In this document: piece by piece, positions 36,901 to 46,111 of the stretch
How positions within the stretch are numbered: the first letter of the stretch is position 1
Layout of the letters: each line of letters opens with the position of its first letter
Source of the DNA: an uncultured Draconibacterium sp.
Lineage (GTDB): Bacteria > Bacteroidota > Bacteroidia > Bacteroidales > Prolixibacteraceae
NCBI RefSeq assembly: GCF_913063105.1
Contig: NZ_CAJXYQ010000006.1
Location: 124,001-188,000, forward strand
Length of the DNA: 64,000 bases
Reading direction: 5' to 3'
Notes under the pieces: model-generated
Databases searched by the model: none
The model's input: only the letters and a program-made list of their open reading frames with translations
Told to the model about the DNA's origin: nothing
Made by a program: the position numbers and the translations under genes

Positions 36901-37290
36901 ATGAAAGTAGAACATATCGCCATCTGGACATACAACCTTGAAGGCATGCGAAGTTTTTATATTCATTATTTCGATGCCTCCTCAAGCGAAATTTACCACA
37001 ACCACAGCAAAGAATACCGGTCCTATTTCCTGTCGTTTGAGGGCGACTGCCGAATTGAATTGATGGAAATGCCGGGAATTCCAAAATCTAAAGATAATCC
37101 TTTAAAACAATTTACCGGGCTTGTGCATTTTGCCTTTAAACTTGGCACGAGAGACAAAGTAAATGCCCTTACGCAGGACCTGAAAAAAGATGGATTTAAG
37201 ATTATTGGAGAACCCCGAACAACTGGCGACGGCTATTATGAAAGTGTGGTATTGGATCCTGATGGAAACAGGGTTGAAATTATGGCTTAG
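36901..37290 (+). CDS. VOC-superfamily (glyoxalase-like) protein
   Basis: 129 residues from ATG 36901. It has the paired beta-alpha-beta-beta-beta units of the vicinal oxygen chelate fold: VEHIAIWTYNLEGMRSFYIHYF at the start, IELMEMP, then LVHFAFKLGTRDKVNALTQDL and VVLDPDGNRVEIM at the end. Candidate metal ligands are His5, Glu in RIELME, His in LVHFAF and the final Glu. Substrate unknown. A 20-codon upstream extension is open but unnecessary. Confidence 0.8.
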   Translation: MKVEHIAIWTYNLEGMRSFYIHYFDASSSEIYHNHSKEYRSYFLSFEGDCRIELMEMPGIPKSKDNPLKQFTGLVHFAFKLGTRDKVNALTQDLKKDGFKIIGEPRTTGDGYYESVVLDPDGNRVEIMA

Positions 37291-37306
37291 TTCCGGCACC
37301 TGTTTT

Positions 37307-37870
37307 TTAATACTTCTTCTTTTTAATAAACAACCTACGTAAAAGCCAAATCATTACCAACAATATAACGCTGCCCAGCGCTAAAGGAAATGCAATTACC
37401 AGCAGAGGCAAGCCGAGTGCAACGGCATTCTCGCCGGTTGCAATTACCGGGTTTCCGAAACCGGCGGTAAACTGAGATGACGATAAACGCGAAACCGATG
37501 TTGCCCCCTGAAATATAGAAGCTGTGCTACCACCAACAATAAGCGCAAGAACCCACTTTAGCATATTTTCTTCAACAGGCAAAACCGATGCTGTTAACAA
37601 AGTTCCGGCGCCAATAGCCAAGGGCATTGCTAAGGCATCTAATAAATTATCAACAAAAGGAATATAATAGGCCAGCAATTCTACTACGGTGGCAGCGCTA
37701 AAACAAATAATAGCTGAACCGCTGGACAACCACTCAAAACTTTCGTTTACAGGCAAATAACCAAAACGTGCTGCAATGCTGGCCAACAACATGGGCACAA
37801 ACACGCGAAAACCACAGCTTGCACTTAATCCAACACCCAAAAATATGGCAACAATTAATTCCTTTTCCAA
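37307..37870 (-). CDS. DUF4126 membrane protein
   Basis: 187 residues starting at TTG 37870; no in-frame ATG is available upstream. Five hydrophobic segments span most of the chain. The N-terminal IFLGVGLSASCGFRVFVPMLLASIAARFG matches the DUF4126 family, and GGSTASIFQGATSVSRLSSS is the conserved central loop. The C-terminus is Lys-rich (IKKKKY), so it is probably cytoplasmic. Function unknown; possibly a small transporter or channel-like protein. Confidence 0.75.
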   Translation of the reverse strand: MEKELIVAIFLGVGLSASCGFRVFVPMLLASIAARFGYLPVNESFEWLSSGSAIICFSAATVVELLAYYIPFVDNLLDALAMPLAIGAGTLLTASVLPVEENMLKWVLALIVGGSTASIFQGATSVSRLSSSQFTAGFGNPVIATGENAVALGLPLLVIAFPLALGSVILLVMIWLLRRLFIKKKKY

Positions 37871-37943
37871 TTTAAATATAGTTTGTATTGTTAAAGTTAC
37901 TTCTTTTCCATTAATTTTATGATTTAATCTAAATCAACCAAAA

Positions 37944-39842
37944 ATGAAAATCTTTTACCAAAGCCGGTTTTGGGCTCTGTTTCTATTTTCCGGCATTTGC
38001 ATCGTTTTTTCTTCATGTTCTGACCCTATTCCTGAAGAACTACCGAATATACTTTGGCTTACCAGCGAAGACAACAGTCCTCTGCTGGGATGTTATGGCG
38101 ACACCTTTGCCACAACACCAAACCTGGACAGACTGGCCTCTGAAGGATTTTTATATACTCACGCTTACGCCAATGCACCCGTTTGTGCACCGGCACGCAA
38201 CACCATTTTAACCGGAGTGTATGCCTGCTCAAACGGCAATCAACACATGCGCAGTTACTACCCCAAGTCAGATGTGGTAAAACCCTACCCGGTTTTTTTG
38301 CGTGAAGCCGGTTATTACTGCACCAACAATTCAAAAACCGATTATAATGTAAACAACATTAACCCCAACGAAATTTGGGACGATTGCAGCAAAACAGCCC
38401 ATTGGAAAAACCGACCGAACGACCAACCGTTTTTTGCTGTTTTTAACACAGGAATCTCACACGAAAGCAGTATCCACAGGTCTATTCCCAATGATGAACT
38501 GCGGCACAGTCCTGAAGATGTTTTTATACCGCCTCACCATCCGGCAACTCCGGAAATGAAACACGACTGGGCCCAATATTACGATAAAGTTGAAGATATG
38601 GATGCCCAGATTGGCAAATGGCTACAAGAGCTTGACGATGCCGGACTTGCAGAGAACACCATTGTTTTTTATTATGGCGACCATGGTGGCGTGCTGGCCC
38701 GAAGCAAACGGTACGTATACGAAACCGGTACACACGTACCTTTTATCCTTCGTATTCCCAAGAAATATAAGCACCTGTTTCCTGAAAAAAATACAGGTTC
38801 GAAAATCGACCGTTTGGTAAGTTTTGTTGATTTAGTGCCAACCCTGTTAAGCATAATTGGAACACCAATACCCGACTACCTGCAAGGACACGCTTTTCTG
38901 GGAACACAAAAAACAGCCGACCCTGAGTATGCATACATGTTTCGCGGGCGCATGGACGAACGGTACGATATGTGCCGTGCCGTGCGCGATCAGAAATTCC
39001 GTTACATCCGAAACTACATGCCTTATCGCATTTATGGCCAACGACTTGAATTCCTTTTTCGGGCACCTTCAATCCGGTCGTGGAAAGCAGCTTTTGAAAA
39101 TGGCCAATGCAACGAAGCACAAAGTGCATTTTGGAACACAAAACCGGTGGAAGAACTTTATGATACCGAAAATGACCCATGGGAAATAAACAACCTGGCA
39201 AACGACCCCAACTACAGTGAAGTGCTGGCGCGGATGCGTGCTGCCAATAAAGAATGGGTAACACGAATTAAGGACACAGGATTTATCCCGGAAGCAGAAC
39301 GAGTAGAACGAGCAGAGGGAGCTGCCATGTTCGACATTATGCGTTCAGGAAAAATTAACCATGATGAAATTATGGAAGCGGCAGAAATTGCAACGCTTGG
39401 AAAGGTTGAAAATATTGAAATACTTAAAAACTACTTAAAATCGGATGATGGAGCAATTCGCTACTGGGGTGCCTCGGGCTTACTAATTTTGGGCAAAGAT
39501 GCAGCCTCTGCTACAGATGAATTAAAGCTGGCCACAAAAGACAGCTCGGCTAATGTAGTTAACGTGGCTGCCGAGGCACTTTACAATTTAGGTGAAAAAG
39601 GAATTGCGAAAGAAGGCCTACTTGCTGTTCTGAAAAACAAAAATGAGTTTGCTCGTTGCCATGCTCTGAATGTTATTGATTGCATTGAGGAAAACAGCCC
39701 TGAAATTCAGGAAGGAGTTATCGACATGATTGCTACTGCCGAATCGAAAACAAGAAACAAATACGACATGCGGGCAGCCAAATGGCTGATTGAGAAATGG
39801 GAACTAAATCCGGATGATTATAAATTTGATTTTGCCTGGTAA
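37944..39842 (+). CDS. Lipid-anchored sulfatase with C-terminal HEAT-like repeats
   Basis: 632 residues. The lipoprotein signal ends at Cys25 (VFSSC). The alkaline-phosphatase-fold sulfatase domain (about 33-440) starts NILWLTSEDNSPLLGCYGD with metal-binding Asp. The formylglycine motif is C-A-P-A-R at 81-85, a C-x-P-x-R type needing oxidation by a maturase, and FYYGDHGG carries the second Asp-His pair. The C-terminus (about 500-632) has three or so helical repeats of HEAT type (IRYWGASGLLILGKDA, VNVAAEALYNLGEKG). It should hydrolyse sulfate esters of glycans in the periplasm or on the outer membrane. The nearest relatives by wording are N-sulfoglucosamine sulfohydrolase-like enzymes (moderate certainty). 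Confidence 0.88.
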   Translation: MKIFYQSRFWALFLFSGICIVFSSCSDPIPEELPNILWLTSEDNSPLLGCYGDTFATTPNLDRLASEGFLYTHAYANAPVCAPARNTILTGVYACSNGNQHMRSYYPKSDVVKPYPVFLREAGYYCTNNSKTDYNVNNINPNEIWDDCSKTAHWKNRPNDQPFFAVFNTGISHESSIHRSIPNDELRHSPEDVFIPPHHPATPEMKHDWAQYYDKVEDMDAQIGKWLQELDDAGLAENTIVFYYGDHGGVLARSKRYVYETGTHVPFILRIPKKYKHLFPEKNTGSKIDRLVSFVDLVPTLLSIIGTPIPDYLQGHAFLGTQKTADPEYAYMFRGRMDERYDMCRAVRDQKFRYIRNYMPYRIYGQRLEFLFRAPSIRSWKAAFENGQCNEAQSAFWNTKPVEELYDTENDPWEINNLANDPNYSEVLARMRAANKEWVTRIKDTGFIPEAERVERAEGAAMFDIMRSGKINHDEIMEAAEIATLGKVENIEILKNYLKSDDGAIRYWGASGLLILGKDAASATDELKLATKDSSANVVNVAAEALYNLGEKGIAKEGLLAVLKNKNEFARCHALNVIDCIEENSPEIQEGVIDMIATAESKTRNKYDMRAAKWLIEKWELNPDDYKFDFAW

Positions 39843-39866
39843 GAACAAGCACATCTGCGGCAATTT

Positions 39867-40199
39867 TTAAAGTTCATCGCCACATTCCCAAATCAACTTG
39901 GGGCGATGTCTTTTGTCGTAAAAATCAGCCTGATCGACTGTAACACCCCATTCAACGGGTGTCCCGTCGTAATGAAACATCACGCAGTCGAGACACGACC
40001 AGTAATCGCAATACAAGTGGTAGAAATATTCTTCGTTGTAGGTCCAGCGCTGAACCCTGCAACCAACACAGTTGCCAGAGCTTTCCAATTCGCTAAGTTG
40101 TGGTTTTAACCAGTTGGGCACCACAATGGGCTCCGGCTCTCGATCTTCACATGCAACACTGGCAATTACGATTAATAAGATGAATATAATTTTTCGCAT
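39867..40199 (-). CDS. Small Cys-rich lipoprotein of unknown function
   Basis: 110 residues from ATG 40199. The lipobox is VASVAC. The mature domain has CxxC (NCVGC), C-x5-C-x2-C (CDYWSCLDC) and a late WEC, so several disulfides or a metal site are likely. The Trp/Tyr-rich middle (RWTYNEEYFYHLYCDYW) is unusual. It is convergent with the sulfatase gene, with 24 bases between stops. No family was recognised. Confidence 0.6.
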   Translation of the reverse strand: MRKIIFILLIVIASVACEDREPEPIVVPNWLKPQLSELESSGNCVGCRVQRWTYNEEYFYHLYCDYWSCLDCVMFHYDGTPVEWGVTVDQADFYDKRHRPKLIWECGDEL

Positions 40200-40325
40200 A
40201 TCAGCAAACGGGTTGAACTTCAATTTAATCTATAAAGTTAATCATCATAAACGGTAAAAACTATAGCTACTAACTACTGCCGCACAACTACCTATCCTAC
40301 AAGTTTTTACGAATCATTCCTTCTA

Positions 40326-40847
40326 CTATTTCCAACCTTCGTCAACGGTTATGGTTATGTCAAATTGGTTATTGCCGGCTCCTGATAACACTGATAAGTC
40401 TTCCAGCTTAAAACGTATGGGAATATCGGAAATCTCACCCATACCATGGAAAAAATAAGTTTTGGTAGTACTTACCTCCTGGTACACCTCTCCTCCTTTA
40501 ATATTCGACGAGCCATTACTACCAACCCTACTTCCTTTTCCGGTTCGAACAACCAGTACCGTAAAAGCATCAGAAATTGCTTCTTCCTTTCTTACTGATA
40601 GCGTCCACTTTTTATTCGGATTTGTTTTTTTCCCAAGTGCATCCACATCTTTAATAGAAACCATTACGTCGGATGTACTTTCAACAGCTGAGGTATAATT
40701 TAAACCAGCCTCGGTAACACTTACCTGCAGGTTATTAAACTCAATATTACCAACTACCTCTACTTCAAAATCCTGAGCGCTCGTGCACAAGGCTATCACT
40801 AACAAAGCAAGAATCCCCAAATATTTTATTCTGTTCTTCATCGTCAT
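40326..40847 (-). CDS. Secreted protein, divergent member of the surface-fibre cluster
   Basis: 173 residues with a Sec signal (ALCTSAQ). The mature protein is beta-rich: NIEFNNLQVSVTEAGLNYTSAVEST, KKWTLSVRKEE and a final strand NQFDITITVDEGW. The LNYTS word is shared with the paralogous subunits upstream, but the C-x-T-G and NGH motifs are missing, so it is the most diverged of the five small proteins. It is last in the operon, 3 bases after the 185-residue subunit gene. By position it could be a tip or base adaptor; this is inference only. Confidence 0.65.
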   Translation of the reverse strand: MTMKNRIKYLGILALLVIALCTSAQDFEVEVVGNIEFNNLQVSVTEAGLNYTSAVESTSDVMVSIKDVDALGKKTNPNKKWTLSVRKEEAISDAFTVLVVRTGKGSRVGSNGSSNIKGGEVYQEVSTTKTYFFHGMGEISDIPIRFKLEDLSVLSGAGNNQFDITITVDEGWK

Positions 40848-40850
40848 AAC

Positions 40851-41408
40851 TTACTCGCTAATGGTGTACAATATGGTCAAAATCGACTCGTTAACCGCCG
40901 AGAGTTTAGAAAAGTCATCCAAAACCAACTCAAAATCAAGCGCATGGCCATTTTGCATTCCATCGCCGGTATAACAATTACCAACCCCGCTTATAATAAC
41001 CTGGTCTTCTGAAGAAAGTGCAATTTCGCCAACCGGCTGCCCGGTTTTTCCTTTTCCTGCACCTTTGTAAGCAGAGGCCGAAAGCAATAATTTTACTCCA
41101 TCAGGTAAATTTCCGCCTTCAATACGAGCCTTTATATCGCGCGTTTCGCTGTTTGTTACCGAGGTATAATTTAACCACAATGAGGCCGAACTGGTGTTGG
41201 TCATTATGGGCTCTCCTCCTGAATTTGTATTTGCAATAACTTCAAACTGAATACTATTGTTAATATCAGGCTCAATATCGATTAAAGCGATAGGGTTAAA
41301 CGAATAGTTTACGGTTAATTTTTTTTCGTTCGGAAACTGAGCATACCCCCACTTGCCTGCCAACAGTAGCACAAACAGCAACACTATATATTTACAATAA
41401 ACTCTCAT
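40851..41408 (-). CDS. Secreted subunit-like protein of the surface-fibre cluster
   Basis: 185 residues with a signal peptide (GKWGYAQ). It shares with its paralogues a WLNYTSV strand, an LPDGVKLLLSAS segment, a Gly/Lys-rich GAGKGKTG loop, the hallmark VGNCYTGDGMQNGHALDFEL and a terminal strand SILTILYTISE with alternating hydrophobics ending in Y-T-I, as in pilus subunits or WxL-type domains. It follows the barrel gene by 10 bases and is coupled to the 173-residue gene, so it is co-expressed with the putative assembly proteins. Confidence 0.7.
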   Translation of the reverse strand: MRVYCKYIVLLFVLLLAGKWGYAQFPNEKKLTVNYSFNPIALIDIEPDINNSIQFEVIANTNSGGEPIMTNTSSASLWLNYTSVTNSETRDIKARIEGGNLPDGVKLLLSASAYKGAGKGKTGQPVGEIALSSEDQVIISGVGNCYTGDGMQNGHALDFELVLDDFSKLSAVNESILTILYTISE

Positions 41409-41418
41409 GGTCTACTTT

Positions 41419-44400
41419 TTAATGATCATCAATTTGTAACACTTTTCCACCTTTAATCACTACAACATACGCTGATCGAAACTCTGTTTCCAGTTCTTTT
41501 TTAAAACGTTTTGCTTCGTCTAAGTTTTTAAAACGTCCCATAAAATATTTGTAAAAGTTATCTATTTGTTTTTCAAAATCAAAACCTCGCCCTTTAAAGA
41601 ATGGCGAATCAGGACTTAGCTGTTTTGAAAATGCTCCTACCTGCACGGTGTAAATTTCCTCTGTTGGGTTGGACTTTGGTGCAGTCACTTCCTTTTCTTT
41701 TGGCTTTATGGTTGAGAAGCCTGTTGCTCCGGAGCCAGACAATGAGAAACCTTGCGATTTAAAGATGATTTTCCGTTCTTTTTTCTTAAGCTCAACCAGG
41801 AACTCTTTTTGCTCTCCGGGCGATAAATTAATTTCCAGATTATTTTTCAGGAGCACATAATTTTCTGGCAGTGAATTTTCGTAAACTTTAAGCGTGCAGA
41901 AATGCGGCACAACCAAAGGGAATGAAAAGACCCCATTTTCGTCGGTAAGCACCCGGTAATATTTAAAATCGTTACGTAATTCAACAATAATATTTCCGAG
42001 TTTGGGATTTTGCTTGCTGGGTAAATTATTGTTTTGCGTATCGATTAGCTGAATTTTTCCCCGAATTTTGACACCACGAGTTATAACAATATCAAGCTCG
42101 GTTTCCTGATCTTCCAGGATTTCCACCCGAATTATATCGGGCATGTCAGGCATTTCATCAAGTTCCAGTTTGGCTCGGTCGATACCCAGCACATGCACCC
42201 CGGGCGCTACCGCATAAAATGCAAACCGACCATTTTTATCGGTAATTGCTGTTTTATTTAACAACTGCAGTTGAATTCCGGGCATCGGATCGCCGGTTAA
42301 ATTAACCAGATGCCCTGTTAAATCGCCGGCTTTTGTCACTTGTTTTAAAGGCACACCAAAAGTGTAGGTGTAATTTGCCGATAAATAAAGCTCCGGATTT
42401 TCTGTTTCATTCCTAAAAAGTGTGTAGTAGGTTTGAAAGGCCAACTGGTGATTTCGGGTTACCTTGTAACTTAAATTAAACTGTAACAAGTTTCTGTTTC
42501 GATAATAATCATCAATATCGTAGGCGTTTTGCAAATACAAACTGGCGTTTAGCTTATTGGCAAACTTCCCATTCATGGCAATTCCGGCTATTAAATTCTG
42601 CTGATCTTCTGACACAATACTGTTTAGATTAGAGTAGCTTCCAAAAGCCCGCACCGAAAACTTTGTGTTAAACTGAAATCCAAAAGCCGTAGAAAAGCGA
42701 TAGGTATTTTGTTTACTTGAAAGTTCAGAAAGCAAATAGTTGGAAGTTTTTCCATAAGCGCCTGTAAGCGAATAGTTAAAACGATTTATTTTTTGTTGAA
42801 ACTGCGTATTTATCAAACGGCTGTTGTAATGGAATTTTTCCTGCGAAAGCCTGTCTTTCCTTTCACTTTCATTCCAATATATTCGCAAACTTGTATTGGG
42901 TGCCAAATTATAGTTAAGCGAATACTGTAAGGAGCGTGTATAAGGAGCGGTTACAAAAAAAGTATCCAATTGCGCATTGGTAAAATCCTGGCGGGCAAAA
43001 ACCCCGGCATTCAATTTTTTTGTTAACCGAACAGAAACGGCACCCGAATAGAATTTTGAATTACTAAAATACCCGGGATAATCTTTCCCAACATTATAAT
43101 ATTCTCCGCGAACTGAAAACACGGAAAATTGCGAATTGATATTGCCTCGAAAGGCATTCCCGGCAATATCCCCGGTAAAACCACGCGAGAGCTCCATTTC
43201 AAAAGTTGTTTTTTTAAAAGGCTTTAGCATGGTATTTAAACTCATAAGGCAAACCATATCTTTCAGGGTATTGTCTTTCTTCTGGATAAAGAAACCCTCT
43301 ACCCGGCTTATTCCCGGCTTGGCATAACCGGCAGAAATGGCCAACTCGTAGTTAATATCTTCGTAAAAACGTGGCCGCACATAAGTAAATCCTGCCAACA
43401 ATCCGTTTTTCAGATTTATTTTATTCTCCACCCCGAACCCATACCTCGAGGATTCGGTTAAGGGGGTAAACTGATAAGTTTTTTCACCTACCGTAACATC
43501 AATGTTTTGATTGGAATAATTAAGGTAATACTGATCATAAGTACCCAGATAGCTCAGGTCGATATTATCCGGGCCACGGGCAACAAACTCAAGTTGATGT
43601 TTCCCTGCAGGATCAAGCGAACCACTTCCTGAAATTTCGTATTGATAGGCCGATTGATAAACACCATATTGACTAACACCCATATACGAGACCGACGCAT
43701 TAACCGGAAACCGAAAAAACAAATCCTCGGCAGCACCTTTTACCGGAAAAATCATGATGGTTTTAAAAATGCGATCTTTTACAACGCCCCCTTCAAGCAA
43801 CACAACCGAAATATAGTCTCTTCGTGTATTGGTAATTTCTTTTGATATCAATTCAACCACCTCAAAGCGTTTTTTCTCGCCCGGTTGAAGTTTAATTGTG
43901 ACCTCACCATCTACATTGCATTTTTGTGTTTCAATAAAAACGGTCTTTTCGGTGTTTCCATCGTTTACAACAATAAATCCTGCCCGATATTCCTCTCCGG
44001 CCATTACATGTTCTTTGGCTTCTATTAATTGTAACGAAATTTTTTCAACCTCCTGCACCCGAACAACTGCTTTCCCCTGGCTTGCAGCACCAACCACAAT
44101 TTCAATGTTGTAATCTCCAACTACGCTTGCAGCAGGCACTTTTACACTAAGAATCTGGAAATTTTGTTCTTTAGCCTTAACATGAACTTGTCCCAGACTT
44201 GTGACCAACTCCCAGCCTTCGGGCAATATAATATTTGGTAAGATTTCTGAATCGGCACTTGAATTATTAACGATGAAAAATGGAATATTAACTACTTTTC
44301 CAGGGGGGGTAGCTATTTCTTTTTTAAGAATATTTATACTGTATGAAACATTGGTTTGTGCATGCGTATTCGCTCGTAAAACGACCAACAAAAAAAGCAA

Positions 44401-44427
44401 TATAACAAGCCATCTGTTTGCCAACAT
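41419..44427 (-). CDS. Usher-like outer-membrane barrel with Ig-like, carboxypeptidase-regulatory-like and SPOR domains
   Basis: 1002 residues with a signal peptide (RANTHAQ). About 25-240: two Ig-like domains resembling NEW3-type modules (PPGKVVNIPFFIVNNSS, VMAGEEYRAGFIVVNDGN). About 245-720: many amphipathic strands typical of a large outer-membrane barrel (FVARGPDNIDLSYLG, YGFGVENKINLKNGLLAGF). About 725-890: two carboxypeptidase-regulatory-like beta-sandwich domains (GHLVNLTGDPMPGIQLQLLN, TDKNGRFAFYAVAPGVHVLGIDR). About 925-1000: a SPOR domain (IYTVQVGAFSK ... GRFKNLDEAKRFKKEL) expected to bind denuded peptidoglycan. The layout recalls fimbrial ushers followed by plug-like Ig domains, but identity as an usher is inferred. 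It overlaps the chaperone-like gene by one base (TAATG). Confidence 0.7.
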   Translation of the reverse strand: MLANRWLVILLFLLVVLRANTHAQTNVSYSINILKKEIATPPGKVVNIPFFIVNNSSADSEILPNIILPEGWELVTSLGQVHVKAKEQNFQILSVKVPAASVVGDYNIEIVVGAASQGKAVVRVQEVEKISLQLIEAKEHVMAGEEYRAGFIVVNDGNTEKTVFIETQKCNVDGEVTIKLQPGEKKRFEVVELISKEITNTRRDYISVVLLEGGVVKDRIFKTIMIFPVKGAAEDLFFRFPVNASVSYMGVSQYGVYQSAYQYEISGSGSLDPAGKHQLEFVARGPDNIDLSYLGTYDQYYLNYSNQNIDVTVGEKTYQFTPLTESSRYGFGVENKINLKNGLLAGFTYVRPRFYEDINYELAISAGYAKPGISRVEGFFIQKKDNTLKDMVCLMSLNTMLKPFKKTTFEMELSRGFTGDIAGNAFRGNINSQFSVFSVRGEYYNVGKDYPGYFSNSKFYSGAVSVRLTKKLNAGVFARQDFTNAQLDTFFVTAPYTRSLQYSLNYNLAPNTSLRIYWNESERKDRLSQEKFHYNSRLINTQFQQKINRFNYSLTGAYGKTSNYLLSELSSKQNTYRFSTAFGFQFNTKFSVRAFGSYSNLNSIVSEDQQNLIAGIAMNGKFANKLNASLYLQNAYDIDDYYRNRNLLQFNLSYKVTRNHQLAFQTYYTLFRNETENPELYLSANYTYTFGVPLKQVTKAGDLTGHLVNLTGDPMPGIQLQLLNKTAITDKNGRFAFYAVAPGVHVLGIDRAKLELDEMPDMPDIIRVEILEDQETELDIVITRGVKIRGKIQLIDTQNNNLPSKQNPKLGNIIVELRNDFKYYRVLTDENGVFSFPLVVPHFCTLKVYENSLPENYVLLKNNLEINLSPGEQKEFLVELKKKERKIIFKSQGFSLSGSGATGFSTIKPKEKEVTAPKSNPTEEIYTVQVGAFSKQLSPDSPFFKGRGFDFEKQIDNFYKYFMGRFKNLDEAKRFKKELETEFRSAYVVVIKGGKVLQIDDH

Positions 44428-45227
44428 TATTCAATTTCGATCGATAGATTTGTACCATACAACCGATCGTTGCCGCAATCGGCAACCAGCACTCCGGTAT
44501 ATTTTCCGGCCTGAATATTCTCGAGTACCAACGACGACATTACCGAGGTTCCCGGCAAAGTCTTTCGGCTTTCACCTTTAATTTGCGACACCGTTGCTCC
44601 CGTTTCATCAAATAACTCCAGGCTCATTTCAGGTCGCAATATCCACTCTCCGGTATTTTCAATGGCTACATTTAATATATTGGCTGAATCTTCACGTGCC
44701 AATTCCATCCCCAAAAATTGCAAATCGCTGTTTCCTTCCGAGCCAACATTCGAAATAACCTGTATGGCATAACGGATGGCTGTATTAATTCGAACTCCCT
44801 GCTGTCGGTTAGCGGTATCTACCTCTACTATTCCTTCAACCATAATTACACTCCAGAAAGTACCCCTTAGCGAATCGTTATCCGGTACTGTTACTTCAAA
44901 ATCAATGGTTGCTATCTCTGCCGAGTCGAGTGTTAGAATTTCGGGGTTATAGGAAATCCAATTGGCATTGGATCTGGCTAATGTTCCTCCCGGATCGTGC
45001 TTGCTTTCTCCGGTATACGAATACCAGTAATCTTTTAAGTATACTTTTACATTTTTCTGCGCTTTTCCTACATTTTGCAGTTGTATGGTTCCCCGATACG
45101 AACTTCCCGGTTCAACACTATTCTCTTGGGTTAAGCCATTTAATATAACTATGGATCCATTTGACTCTGTTACAAAAAAAATGAGAACAAAGAATAGATA
45201 GGTAATGAATTGGGTGATCTTATTCAT
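44427..45227 (-). CDS. PapD/DUF916-like periplasmic chaperone candidate
   Basis: 266 residues with a signal peptide ending near ESNGS. Two immunoglobulin-like domains: the first (about 25-125) has ILNGLTQENSVEPGSSYRGTIQLQNVG, NWISYNPEILTLDSAEIATIDFEVTVPDND and GTFWSVIMVE, the order of strands seen in PapD-type pilus chaperones and in DUF916 of Gram-positive WxL clusters. The second (about 160-265) resembles DUF3324-like or chaperone domain 2 (ILNVAIENTGEWILRPEMSLELFD). It is coupled to the barrel gene. A TAATTTTG -7 box lies 14 bases before the ATG. Role as chaperone is inference from fold and neighbours. Confidence 0.65.
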   Translation of the reverse strand: MNKITQFITYLFFVLIFFVTESNGSIVILNGLTQENSVEPGSSYRGTIQLQNVGKAQKNVKVYLKDYWYSYTGESKHDPGGTLARSNANWISYNPEILTLDSAEIATIDFEVTVPDNDSLRGTFWSVIMVEGIVEVDTANRQQGVRINTAIRYAIQVISNVGSEGNSDLQFLGMELAREDSANILNVAIENTGEWILRPEMSLELFDETGATVSQIKGESRKTLPGTSVMSSLVLENIQAGKYTGVLVADCGNDRLYGTNLSIEIE

Positions 45228-45241
45228 ACTTCAGTTTTTAT

Positions 45242-45249
45242 CAAAATTA
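45242..45249 (-). promoter_or_regulatory. Putative -7 box TAATTTTG of the chaperone-barrel operon
   Basis: Matches TAnnTTTG on the minus strand 14 bases before the ATG at 45227. No good -33 TTTG was found at the usual distance, so support is modest. Confidence 0.4.
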
Positions 45250-45374
45250 AACCATTAATAATTTTTTAAGCGCTCTGCTGATGGTTTTCTATTAACCAAA
45301 CCGCAGCTTTACACACTTTAAGCGTCGGCTAAAATTATTAATCTTTGGATTGAAATGCAATTAATGAACGAAAA

Positions 45375-45944
45375 CTAATTGTAATCGGTAAGTGTATAAA
45401 CCACATTTACTGCAAGATTTTGTTCTTCGATTAAAGCAAAATCTTTGTCGTTGTCGGTTTGCTCCAGTCGGTAACTCAAAAAATGACCGTTTTGAGCACC
45501 TTTCCCGGTGTAACAGGTACCAATACCCACAATAACGTCAGTTGGCTGATTGCTGAGTGTTACCATACCGGCAGAAGTCCCCATGCGCCCTTTACCGGAA
45601 CCTTTGCAGCTTGATGCTTCTACTTGCAAACGAATCCCATCGGGCAGTTCACCCTCAACAAAAGCCACCACTTTGCGAGCAGGAACTGCTTTTGATATCA
45701 CAGAGGTATAGTTGACCCAAATTTTTTCGCTGCTTACCGCATTTAGGTTAACAATTTCTCCGGCTTCATTCGGAACATTTACCTGTAAGTTTACATCCGT
45801 ACTATTTTCCGCAACTAATCCGAGCAAGGCCACTTCAGGCACTTCTATTTTTACCTGGTGCTCTGCTTGCTGCTCTTGCCCCACAACAACACGTGTGGCA
45901 AGCCCTATAAAAACGAACAAAACTATGGTAACTTTTAATTGCAT
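45375..45944 (-). CDS. Secreted subunit-like protein of the surface-fibre cluster
   Basis: 189 residues from ATG 45944 (a TTG two codons earlier is in frame). The signal peptide ends near VVVGQ. Family features: IWVNYTSV, ELPDGIRLQVEASSCKGSGKGRMGTS, VGIGTCYTGKGAQNGHFLSYRL and a final strand LAVNVVYTLTDYN. The two cysteines (SSCKG and GTCYT) could form a disulfide, absent in the single-Cys paralogues. It is separated from the chaperone-like gene by a 147-base gap. A TAGCTTTG box ends only 3 bases before the ATG, so a leaderless transcript or a chance match are both possible. Confidence 0.7.
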   Translation of the reverse strand: MQLKVTIVLFVFIGLATRVVVGQEQQAEHQVKIEVPEVALLGLVAENSTDVNLQVNVPNEAGEIVNLNAVSSEKIWVNYTSVISKAVPARKVVAFVEGELPDGIRLQVEASSCKGSGKGRMGTSAGMVTLSNQPTDVIVGIGTCYTGKGAQNGHFLSYRLEQTDNDKDFALIEEQNLAVNVVYTLTDYN

Positions 45945-46056
45945 AGCCAAAGCTACCTAAACACTGGTTAATCAGGTCAATACAAAAAACCTAATTAGCG
46001 GGTAAAAAGAGATGATTTTATTGTCAGCAATTTGGAATGTTTAGAAAAATTCGCAT

Positions 46057-46087
46057 AAAAAAGGCTGCCCGTTAATCCGGACAGCCT
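46057..46087 (-). terminator. Terminator, copy A of a repeated hairpin
   Basis: On the minus strand it reads AGGCTGTCCG, a 6-base loop, CGGGCAGCCT and a run of T, 25 bases past the stop at 46112. The stem sequence is the same as the terminator at 56592 on the plus strand. Confidence 0.85.
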
Positions 46088-46111
46088 CAATCTTTTGTTA
46101 ACCCTTATTTT

